NCBI GenBank assembly: GCA_964019415.1
Contig: OZ025877.1
Coordinates: 1,885,501-1,949,500, forward strand
Length of the DNA: 64,000 bases
Source: Ianthella basta
Lineage: Eukaryota; Porifera; Demospongiae; Verongiida; Ianthellidae
Direction of reading: 5' to 3'
Made by a program: the position numbers and the translations under genes. The notes beneath the pieces are model-generated. The model was not told the DNA's origin, did no database searches, and was given only the letters and a program-made list of their open reading frames with translations. Of the stretch, positions 37,086 to 50,300 are shown in pieces. Each line of letters begins with the position of its first letter. The first letter of the stretch is position 1.

Positions 37086-40000
37086 GTGTTCACCCTAGGT
37101 CACTAACCATTTAATAGTGTCCCCCTAGGACACTACCCATTTAATAGTGTCCCCTAGGACACCACCTATTAAATGGTGTCCCCTAGGACACTACTCATTT
37201 AATAGTGTCCGCCTAGGACACTGCCTATTTAATATTGTCCCCCTAGGACACTATCCATTTAATAGTGTCCCCTAGGACACTACCCATATAATAGTGTTCC
37301 CCTAGGACAATACCAATTTAATAGTGTTCCCCCAGGACACTACCCATTTAATAGTGTTCCCCTAGGACACTACCCATTTAATAGTGTCCCCTAGGACACT
37401 ACCCATTTGATAGTGTCCCCTAGGACACTACCCATTTAATAGTGTCCTCTAGGACACTATCAATTTAATAGTGTCCGCTAGGACACTACCCATTTAATAG
37501 TGCTCCCCTAGGACATTACCCATTTAATAGTGTCCCCTAGGACACTACCCATTTAATAGTATCCCCTAGGACACTACCAATTTAATAGTGTCCCCTAGGA
37601 CACTACCCATTTAATAGTGTTCCCCTAGGACACTACCCATTTAATAGTGTACCCTAAGACACTACCCATTTAATAGTGTCACCTAGGACACTACTCATTT
37701 AATAGTGTCCCCCTAGGACACTACTCATTTAATAGAATCCCCTAGGACACTACCCATTAAATAGTGTCCCCTAGGACACTACCCATTTAATAGTGTCCCC
37801 TAGGACACAGCCCATTTAATAGTGTCCCCTAGGACACTACCCATTTAATAGTGTCCCCTAGGACACTACCCATTTAATAGTGTCCCCTAGGACACTACCC
37901 ATTTAATAGTGTCCCCCTAGGACACTACACATTTAATAGTGTCCCCTAGGACACTACCCATTTAATAGTGTCCCCCTAGGACACTACACATTTAATAGTG
38001 TCCCCTAGGACACTACCTAATTAATAGCGTCCCCTAGGACACTACTCAATTAATAGTGTCCCACTAGGACACTACCCATTTAATAGTGCCCCTAGGACAC
38101 TACACATTTAATAGTGTCCCCTTAGGACACTACTCATTTAATAGTGTCCCCTAGGACACTACCCATTTAATAGTATCCCCCTAGGATACTACCCATTTAA
38201 TAGTGTCCCCTAGGACACTACCCATATAATAGTGTTCCCCTAGGACACTACCCATTTAATAGTGTTCCCCTAGGACGCTACCCATATAATAGTGTTCCCC
38301 TAGGACACTACCCATATAATAGTGTTCCCCTAGGACACTACCCATTTAATAGTGCTCCCCTAGGACACTACCCATATAATAGTGTTCCCCTAAGACACTA
38401 TCCATTAAATAGTGTCCCCCTAGGACACTACCCATTTAATAGTGTACCGCTAGGACACTACCCATTTAATAGTGTCCCCCTAGGACAATACCCATTTAAT
38501 AGTGTTCCCCTAGGACGCTACCCATATAATAGTGTTCCCCTAGGACACTACCCATTTAAAAGTGCTCCGCTAGGACACTACCCATTTACTAGTGTCCCCC
38601 TAGGACACTACCCATATAATAGTGTCCCCTAGGACACTATCCATTTAATAGTGTTCCCCTAGGACACTACCCATTTAATAGTGTTCTTCTAGGACACTAC
38701 CCATTCAATCGTGTTCACCCTAGGTCACTAACCATTTAATAGTGTCCCCCTAGGACACTACCCATTTAATAGTGTCCCCTAGGACACCACCTATTAAATG
38801 GTGTCCCCTAGGACACTACTCATTTAATAGTGTCCGCCTAGGACACTGCCTATTTAATATTGTCCCCCTAGGACACTATCCATTTAATAGTGTCCCCTAG
38901 GACACTACCCATATAATAGTGTTCCCCTAGGACAATACCAATTTAATAGTGTTCCCCCAGGACACTACCCATTTAATAGTGTTCCCCTAGGACACTACCC
39001 ATTTAATAGTGTCCCCTAGGACACTACCCATTTGATAGTGTCCCCTAGGACACTACCCATTTAATAGTGTCCTCTAGGACACTATCAATTTAATAGTGTC
39101 CGCTAGGACACTACCCATTTAATAGTGCTCCCCTAGGACATTACCCATTTAATAGTGTCCCCTAGGACACTACCCATTTAATAGTATCCCCTAGGACACT
39201 ACCAATTTAATAGTGTCCCCTAGGACACTACCCATTTAATAGTGTTCCCCTAGGACACTACCCATTTAATAGTGTACCCTAAGACACTACCCATTTAATA
39301 GTGTCACCTAGGACACTACTCATTTAATAGTGTCCCCCTAGGACACTACTCATTTAATAGAATCCCCTAGGACACTACCCATTAAATAGTGTCCCCTAGG
39401 ACACTACCCATTTAATAGTGTCCCCTAGGACACAGCCCATTTAATAGTGTCCCCTAGGACACTACCCATTTAATAGTGTCCCCTAGGACACTACCCATTT
39501 AATAGTGTCCCCTAGGACACTACCCATTTAATAGTGTCCCCCTAGGACACTACACATTTAATAGTGTCCCCTAGGACACTACCCATTTAATAGTGTCCCC
39601 CTAGGACACTACACATTTAATAGTGTCCCCTAGGACACTACCTAATTAATAGCGTCCCCTAGGACACTACTCAATTAATAGTGTCCCACTAGGACACTAC
39701 CCATTTAATAGTGCCCCTAGGACACTACACATTTAATAGTGTCCCCTTAGGACACTACTCATTTAATAGTGTCCCCTAGGACACTACCCATTTAATAGTA
39801 TCCCCCTAGGATACTACCCATTTAATAGTGTCCCCTAGGACACTACCCATATAATAGTGTTCCCCTAGGACACTACCCATTTAATAGTGTTCCCCTAGGA
39901 CGCTACCCATATAATAGTGTTCCCCTAGGACACTACCCATATAATAGTGTTCCCCTAGGACACTACCCATTTAATAGTGCTCCCCTAGGACACTACCCAT

Positions 40001-40335
40001 ATAATAGTGTTCCCCTAAGACACTATCCATTAAATAGTGTCCCCCTAGGACACTACCCATTTAATAGTGTACCGCTAGGACACTACCCATTTAATAGTGT
40101 CCCCCTAGGACAATACCCATTTAATAGTGTTCCCCTAGGACGCTACCCATATAATAGTGTTCCCCTAGGACACTACCCATTTAAAAGTGCTCCGCTAGGA
40201 CACTACCCATTTACTAGTGTCCCCCTAGGACACTACCCATATAATAGTGTCCCCTAGGACACTATCCATTTAATAGTGTTCCCCTAGGACACTACCCATT
40301 TAATAGTGTTCTTCTAGGACACTACCCATTCAATC
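37086..40335 (+). repeat. 1,625-bp tandem duplication of a satellite block
   Basis: Copy 1 (about 37086-38710) and copy 2 (about 38711-40335) match at an exact offset of 1,625 bp. Shared rarities include GTTCTTCTAGG (38683 and 40308), TTGATAGTGTCC, TAGTGCCCCTAGG and the pair TAGTATCC/GGATACTA (38171 and 39796). I noticed no internal difference. The junction lies in the common string CAATCGTGTTC, so the exchange point sits within one monomer. Confidence 0.9.
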
Positions 40336-41347
40336 GTGTTCCCCTAGGACACTACCGATTTAATAGTGTCCCCTTGGACACTACCCATTTAATTGTGTTC
40401 ACCCTAGGACACTACCCATTTAATAGCGTTCCTCTAGGACACTACCCATTTAATAGTGTCCCCCTAGGACACTACCCATATAATAGTGTCCCCTAGGACA
40501 CTACCCATTTAATAGTGTCCCCTAGGACACTACCCATTTAATAGTGTTCCCTTAGGACACTATCCATTTGATGGTGTCCCCTAGGACACTATCCATTTAA
40601 TAGTGTTCCCCTAGGACACTACCCATTTAATAGCGTCCCCTAGGACACTACCCATTTAATAGTGTTCCCCTAGGACACTACCCATTTAATAGTGTTCCCC
40701 TAGGACACTACCCATTTAATAGTGTCACCTAGGATACTACCCATTTAATAGTGTTCCCCAAGGACACTACCCATTTAATAGTGTCCCCCTAGGACACTAC
40801 CCGTATAATAGTGTCCCCGTAGGACAATACCCATTTAATAGTGTCCCCTAGGACACTACCCATTTAATGGTGTTCCCTAGGACGCTACCCATTTACTAGT
40901 GTCCCCTAGGACACTACCCATTTAATAGTGTCCCCCTAGGACACTACCCATTTAATAGTGTCCCCTTAGGACACTACCCATTTAATTGTGTCCCCTAGGA
41001 CACTACCCAATTAATAGTGTCCCCTAGGACACTATCCATTTAATAGTGTCCCCCTAGGACACTTCCCATTTAATAGTGTCCCTCAGGACACTACCCATAT
41101 AATAGTGTCCCTTAGGACACTACCCATTTATTAGTGTCCCCAGGACACAACCCATTTAATAGTGTCCCCCTAGGACACTACCCATTTAATAGTGTCCCCT
41201 AGGACACTACCCATTTAATAGTGTCCCCTAGGACACTACCCTTTAATAGTATCCCCCTAGGACACTATTCATTTAATAGTGTCCCCTAGGACACTACCCA
41301 TTTAATAGTATCCCCCTAGGACACTACCCATTTAATAGTGTCCCCTA

Positions 41348-44300
41348 GGCCACTACCCATATAATAGTGTCCCCTAGGACACTATACATTTAATGGTGTC
41401 CCCTAGGACACTACACATTTAATAGTGTCCCCTAGGACACTACTCATTTAATAGTGTCCCCCTAGGACACTACCCATTTAATAGTGTCCCCTAGGACACT
41501 GCACATTTAATAGTGTCCCCTAGGACACTATCCATTTAATAGTGTCCCCCTAGGACACTACCCATTTAATGGTGTCCCCTAGGACACTACTCATTTAATG
41601 GTGTCCCCCTAGGACACTACCCATTGAATAGTGTTCCCTAGGACACTACCCATTTAATAGTGTCCCCCAGGACACTACCCATTTAATAGTGTCTCCCTAG
41701 GACACTACCCATATAATAGTGTCCCCTAGGACACTACCCATATAATAGTGTCCCCTAGGACACTACTCATTTAATAGTGTTCACCCTAGGTCACTAACCA
41801 TTTAATAGTGTCCCCTAGGACACTGCGTATACCCATTTCATAGTGTCCCCTAGGACACTACCCATTTAATAGTGTCAACTAGGACACTACCCATTTAATA
41901 GTGTCCTCTAAAACACTACTCATTTAATAATGTTCACCCTAGGTCACTAACTATTTAATAGTGTCCCCCTAGGACACTACCCATTTAATAGTGTCCCCTA
42001 GGACACCACCTATTAAATGGTGTCCCCTAGGACACTACTCATTTAATAGTGTCCGCCTAGGACACTGCCTATTTAATAGTGTCCCCCTAGGACACTATCC
42101 ATTTAATAGTTTCCCCTAGGACACTACCCATATAATAGTGTCCCCTAGGACACTACCAATTTAATAGTGTTCCCCCAGGACACTACCCATTTAATAGTGT
42201 TCCCCTAGGACACTACCCATTTAATAGTGTCCCCTAGGACACTACCCATTTAATAGTGTCCCCTAGGACACTACCCATTTAATAGTGTCCTCTAGGACGC
42301 TACCAATTTAATAGTGTCCGCTAGGACACTACCCATTTAATAGTGCTCCCCTAGGACATTACCCATTTAATAGTGTCCCCTAGGACACTACCCATTTAAT
42401 AGTATCCCCTAGGACACTACCAATTTAATAGTGTCCCCTAGGACACTACACATTTAATAGTGTTCCCCTAGGACACTACCCATTTAATAGTGTCCCCTAA
42501 GACACTACCCATTTAATAGTGTCACCTAGGACACTACTCATTTAATAGTGTCCCCTTAGGACACTACTCATTTAATAGAATCCCCTAGGACACTACCCAT
42601 TTAATAGTGTCCCCTAGGACACAACCCATTTAATAGTGTCCCCTAGGACACTACCCATTTAATAGTGTCCCCTAGGACACTACCCATTTAATAGTGTCCC
42701 CTAGGACACTACCCATTTAATAGTGTTCCCCTAGGACACTACCCATTTAATAGTGCTCCGCTAGGACACTACCCATTTAATAGTGTCCCCCTAGGACACT
42801 ACCCATATAATAGTGTCCCCTAGGACACTATCCATTTAATAGTGTTCCCTAGGACACTGCACATTTAATAGTGTCCCCTAGGACACTATCCATTTAATAG
42901 TGTCCCCCTAGGACACTACCCATTTAATGGTGTCCCCTAGGACACTACTCATTTAATGGTGTCCCTCTAGGACACTACCCATTTAATAGTGTTCCCTAGG
43001 ACACTACCCATTTAATAGTGTCCCCCAGGACACTACCCATTTAATAGTGTCTCCCTAGGACACTACCCATATAATAGTGTCCCCTAGGACACTACCCATA
43101 TAAAAGTGTCCCCCTAGGACACTACCCATTTAATAGTGTCCCCTAGGACACTACCCATTTAATAGTGTCCCCTAGGACACTACCCTTTAATAGTATCCCC
43201 CTAGGACACTATTCATTTAATAGTGTCCCCTAGGACACTACCCATTTAATAGTATCCCCCTAGGACACTACCCCTTTAATAGTGTCCCCTAGGCCACTAC
43301 CCATATAATAGTGTCCCCTAGGACACTATACATTTAATGGTGTCCCCTAGGACACTACACATTTAATAGTGTCCCCTAGGACACTACTCATTTAATAGTG
43401 TCCCCCTAGGACACTACCCATTTAATAGTGTCCCCTAGGACACTGCACATTTAATAGTGTCCCCTAGGACACTATCCATTTAATAGTGTCCCCCTAGGAC
43501 ACTACCCATTTAATGGTGTCCCCTAGGACACTACTCATTTAATGGTGTCTCCCTAGGACACTACCCATTTAATAGTGTTCCCTAGGACACTACCCATTTA
43601 ATAGTGTCCCCCAGGACACTACCCATTTAATAGTGTCTCCCTAGGACACTACCCATATAATAGTGTCCCCTAGGACACTACCCATATAATAGTGTCCCCT
43701 AGGACACTACTCATTTAATAGTGTTCACCCTAGGTCAATAACCATTTAATAGTGTCCCCTAGGACACTGCGTATACCCATTTAATAGTGTCCCCTAGGAC
43801 ACTACCCATTTAATAGTGTCAACTAGGACACTAACCATTTAATAGTGTCCTCTAGGACACTACTCATTTAATAGTGTCCCCCTAGGACACTACCCATTTA
43901 ATAGTGTCCCCTAGGACACCACCTATTAAATGGTGTCCCCTAGGACACTACTCATTTAATAGTGTCCACCTAGGACACTGCCTATTTAATAGTTTCCCCC
44001 TAGGACACTATCCATTTAATAGTTTCCCCTAGGACACTACCCATATAATAGTGTCCCCTAGGACACTACCCATTTAATAGTGTTCCCCCAGGACACTACC
44101 CATTTAATAGTGTTCCCCTAGGACACTACCCATTTAATAGTGTCCCCTAGGACACTACCCATTTAATAGTGTCCCCTAGGACACTACCCATTTAATAGTG
44201 TCCTCTAGGACGCTACCAATTTAATAGTGTCCGCTAGGACACTACCCATTTAATAGTGCTCCCCTAGGACATTACCCATTTAATAGTGTCCCCTAGGACA

Positions 44301-47300
44301 CTACCCATTTAATAGTATCCCCTAGGACACTACCAATTTAATAGTGTCCCCTAGGACACTACACATTTAATAGTGTTCCCCTAGGACACTACCCATTTAA
44401 TAGTGTCCCCTAAGACACTACCCATTTAATAGTGTCACCTAGGACACTACTCATTTAATAGTGTCCCCTTAGGACACTACTCATTTAATAGAATCCCCTA
44501 GGACACTACCTATTAAATAGTGTCCCCTAGGACACTACCCATTTAATAGTGTCCCCTAGGACACAACCCATTTAATAGTGTCCCCTAGGACACTACCCAT
44601 TTAATAGTGTCCCCTAGGACACTACCCATTTAATAGTGTCCCCTAGGACACTACCCATTTAATAGTGTTCCCCTAGGACACTACCCATTTAATAGTGCTC
44701 CGCTAGGACACTACCCATTTAATAGTGTCCCCCTAGGACACTACCCATATAATAGTGTCCCCTAGGACACTATCCATTTAATAGTGTTCCCCTAGGACAC
44801 TACCCATTTAATAGTGTTCTTCTAGGACACTACCCATTCAATCGTGTTCCCCTAGGACACTACCGATTTAATAGTGTCCCCTTGGACACTACCCATTTAA
44901 TTGTGTTCACCCTAGGACACTACCCATTTAATAGCGTTCCTCTAGGACACTACCCATTTAATAGTGTCCCCCTAGGACACTACCCATATAATAGTGTCCC
45001 CTAGGACACTACCCATTTAATAGTGTCCCCTAGGACACTACCCATTTAATAGTGTTCCCCTAGGACACTATCCATTTGATGGTGTCCCCTAGGACACTAT
45101 CCATTTAATAGTGTTCCCCTAGGACACTACCCATTTAATAGCGTCCCCTAGGACACTACCCATTTAATAGTGTTCCCCTAGGACACTACCCATTTAATAG
45201 TGTTCCCCTAGGACACTACCCATTTAATAGTGTCACCTAGGATACTACCCATTTAATAGTGTTCCCCAAGGACACTACCCATTTAATAGTGTCCCCCTAG
45301 GACACTACCCGTATAATAGTGTCCCCCTAGGACAATACCCATTTAATAGTGTCCCCTAGGACACTACCCATTTAATGGTGTTCCCTAGGACGCTACCCAT
45401 TTACTAGTGTCCCCTAGGACACTACCCATTTAATAGTGTCCCCCTAGGACACTACCCATTTAATAGTGTCCCCTTAGGACACTACCCATTTAATTGTGTC
45501 CCCTAGGACACTACCCAATTAATAGTGTCCCCTAGGACACTATCCTTTTAATAGTGTCCCCCTAGGACACTTCCCATTTAATAGTGTCCCTCAGGACACA
45601 ACCCATATAATAGTGTCCCTTAGGACACTACCCATTTATTAGTGTCCCCAGGACACAACCCATTTAATAGTGTCCCCCTAGGACACTACCCATTTAATAG
45701 TGTCCCCTAGGACACTACCCATTTAATAGTGTCCCCTAGGACACTACCCTTTAATAGTATCCCCCTAGGACACTATTCATTTAATAGTGTCCCCTAGGAC
45801 ACTACCCATTTAATAGTATCCCCCTAGGACACTACCCATTTAATAGTGTCCCCTAGGCCACTACCCATATAATAGTGTCCCCTAGGACACTATACATTTA
45901 ATGGTGTCCCCTAGGACACTACACATTTAATAGTGTCCCCTAGGACACTACTCATTTAATAGTGTCCCCTAGGACACTATCCATTTAATAGTGTCCCCCT
46001 AGGACACTACCCATTTAATGGTGTCCCCTAGGACACTACTCATTTAATGGTGTCCCTCTAGGACACTACCCATTTAATAGTGTTCCCTAGGACACTACCC
46101 ATTTAATAGTGTCCCCCAGGACACTACCCATTTAATAGTGTCTCCCTAGGACACTACCCATATAATAGTGTCCCCTAGGACACTACCCATATAATAGTGT
46201 CCCCTAGGACACTACTCATTTAATAGTGTTCACCCTAGGTCACTAACCATTTAATAGTGTCCCCTAGGACACTATCCATTTAATAGTGTCCCCCTAGGAC
46301 ACTACCCATTTAATGGTGTCCCCTAAGACACTACTCATTTAATGGTGTCCCTCTAGGACACTTACCCATTTAATAGTGTTCCCTAGGACACTACCCATTT
46401 ACTAGTGTCCCCCAGGACACTACCCATTTAATAGTGTCTCCCTAGGACACTACCCATATAATAGTGTCCCCTAGGACACTACCCATATAATAGTGTCCCC
46501 CTAGGACACTACCCATTTAATAGTGTCCCCTAGGACACTACCCATTTAATTGTGTCCCCTAGGACACTACCCTTTAATAGTATCCCCCTAGGACACTATT
46601 CATTTAATAGTGTCCCCTAGGACACTACCCATTTAATAGTATCCCCCTAGGACACTACCCATTTAATAGTGTCCCCTAGGCCACTACCCATATAATAGTG
46701 TCCCCTAGGACACTATACATTTAATGGTGTCCCCTAGGACACTACACATTTGAAAGTGTCCCCTAGGACACTACTCATTTAATAGTGTCCCCCTAGGACA
46801 CTACCCATTTAATAGTGTCCCCTAGGACACTGCACATTTAATAGTGTCCCCTAGGACACTATCCATTTAATAGTGTCCCCCTAGGACACTACCCATTTAA
46901 TGGTGTCCCCTAGGACACTACTCATTTAATGGTGTCCCCCTAGGACACTACCCATTTAATAGTGTTCCCTAGGACACTACCCATTTAATAGTGTCCCCCA
47001 GGACACTACCCATTTAATAGTGTCTCCCTAGGACACTACCCATATAATAGTGTCCCCTAGGACACTACCCATATAATAGTGTCCCCTAGGACACTACTCA
47101 TTTAATAGTGTTCACCCTAGGTCACTAACCATTTAATAGTGTCCCCTAGGACACTGCGTATACCCATTTAATAGTGTCCCCTAGGACACTACCCATTTAA
47201 TAGTGTCAACTAGGACACTACCCATTTAATAGTGTCCTCTAGGACACTACTCATTTAATAATGTTCACCCTAGGTCACTAACTATTTAATAGTGTCCCCC

Positions 47301-50300
47301 TAGGACACTACCCATTTAATAGTGTCCCCTAGGACACCACCTATTAAATGGTGTCCCCTAGGACATTACTCATTTAATAGTGTCCGCCTAGGACACTGCC
47401 TATTTAATAGTGTCCCCCTAGGACACTATCCATTTAATAGTTTCCCCTAGGACACTACCCATATAATAGTGTCCCCTAGGACACTACCAATTTAATAGTG
47501 TTCCCCCAGGACACTACCCATTTAATAGTGTTCCCCTAGGACACTACCCATTTAATAGTGTCCCCTAGGACACTACCCATTTAATAGTGTCCCCTAGGAC
47601 ACTACCCATTTAATAGTGTCCTCTAGGACGCTACCAATTTAATAGTGTCCGCTAGGACACTACCCATTTAATAGTGCTCCCCTAGGACATTACCCATTTA
47701 ATAGTGTCCCCTAGGACACTACCCATTTAATAGTATCCCCTAGGACACTACCAATTTAATAGTGTCCCCTAGGACACTACACATTTAATAGTGTTCCCCT
47801 AGGACACTACCCATTTAATAGTGTCCCCTAAGACACTACCCATTTAATAGTGTCACCTAGGACACTACTCATTTAATAGTGTCCCCTTAGGACACTACTC
47901 ATTTAATAGAATCCCCTAGGACACTACCTATTAAATAGTGTCCCCTAGGACACTACCCATTTAATAGTGTCCCCTAGGACACAACCCATTTAATAGTGTC
48001 CCCTAGGACACTACCCATTTAATAGTGTCCCCTAGGACACTACCCATTTAATAGTGTCCCCTAGGACACTACCCATTTAATAGTGTTCCCCTAGGACACT
48101 ACCCATTTAATAGTGCTCCGCTAGGACACTACCCATTTAATAGTGTCCCCCTAGGACACTACCCATATAATAGTGTCCCCTAGGACACTATCCATTTAAT
48201 AGTGTTCCCCTAGGACACTACCCATTTAATAGTGTTCTTCTAGGACACTACCCATTCAATCGTGTTCCCCTAGGACACTACCGATTTAATAGTGTCCCCT
48301 TGGACACTACCCATTTAATTGTGTTCACCCTAGGACACTACCCATTTAATAGCGTTCCTCTAGGACACTACCCATTTAATAGTGTCCCCCTAGGACACTA
48401 CCCATATAATAGTGTCCCCTAGGACACTACCCATTTAATAGTGTCCCCTAGGACACTACCCATTAAATAGTGTTCCCCTAGGACACTATCCATTTGATGG
48501 TGTCCCCTAGGACACTATCCATTTAATAGTGTTCCCCTAGGACACTACCCATTTAATAGCGTCCCCTAGGACACTACCCATTTAATAGTGTTCCCCTAGG
48601 ACACTACCCATTTAATAGTGTCCCCCTAGGACACTACCCATTTAATAGTGTCCCCTAGGACACTACCTATTTAATAGTGTCGCCTAGGACACTACTCATT
48701 TGATAGTGTCACCTTAGGACACTACCTATTTAATAGTGACCCCTAGGACACTACCCATTTAATAGTGTTCCCCTAGGACACTACCCATTTAATAGCGTTC
48801 CTCTAGGACACTACCCATTTAATAGTGTCCCCCTAGGACACTACCCATATAATAGTGTCCCCTAGGACACTACCCATTTAATAGTGTCCCCTAGGACACT
48901 ACCCATTTAATAGTGTTCCCCTAGGACACTATCCATTTGATGGTGTCCCCTAGGACACTATCCATTTAATAGTGTTCCCCTAGGACACTACCCATTTAAT
49001 AGCGTCCCCTAGGACACTACCCATTTAATAGTGTTCCCCTAGGACACTACCCATTTAATAGTGTTCCCCTAGGACACTACCCATTTAATAGTGTCACCTA
49101 GGATACTACCCATTTAATAGTGTTCCCCAAGGACACTACCCATTTAATAGTGTCCCCCTAGGACACTACCCGTATAATAGTGTCCCCCTAGGACAATACC
49201 CATTTAATAGTGTCCCCTAGGACACTACCCATTTAATGGTGTTCCCTAGGACGCTACCCATTTACTAGTGTCCCCTAGGACACTACCCATTTAATAGTGT
49301 CCCCCTAGGACACTACCCATTTAATAGTGTCCCCTTAGGACACTACCCATTTAATTGTGTCCCCTAGGACACTACCCAATTAATAGTGTGCCCTAGGACA
49401 CTATCCATTTAATAGTGTCCCCCTAGGACACTTCCCATTTAATAGTGTCCCTCAGGACACTACCCATATAATAGTGTCCCTTAGGACACTACCCATTTAT
49501 TAGTGTCCCCAGGACACAACCCATTTAATAGTGTCCCCCTAGGACACTACCCATTTAATAGTGTCCCCTAGGACACTACCCATTTAATAGTGTCCCCTAG
49601 GACACTACCCTTTAATAGTATCCCCCTAGGACACTATTCATTTAATAGTGTCCCCTAGGACACTACCCATTTAATAGTATCCCCCTAGGACACTACCCAT
49701 TTAATAGTGTCCCCTAGGCCACTACCCATATAATAGTGTCCCCTAGGACACTATACATTTAATGGTGTCCCCTAGGACACTACACATTTAATAGTGTCCC
49801 CTAGGACACTACTCATTTAATAGTGTCCCCCTAGGACACTACCCATTTAATAGTGTCCCCTAGGACACTGCACATTTAATAGTGTCCCCTAGGACACTAT
49901 CCATTCAATAGTGTCCCCCTAGGACACTACCCATTTAATGGTGTCCCCTAGGACACTACTCATTTAATGGTGTCCCTCTAGGACACTACCCATTTAATAG
50001 TGTTCCCTAGGACACTACCCATTTAATAGTGTCCCCCAGGACACTACCCATTTAATAGTGTCTCCCTAGGACACTACCCATATAATAGTGTCCCCTAGGA
50101 CACTACCCATATAATAGTGTCCCCCTAGGACACTACCCATTTAATAGTGTCCCCTAGGACACTACCCATTTAATAGTGTCCCCTAGGACACTACCCTTTA
50201 ATAGTATCCCCCTAGGACACTATTCATTTAATAGTGTCCCCTAGGACACTACGTATACCCATTTAATAGTATCCCCCTAGGACACTACCCATTTAATAGT

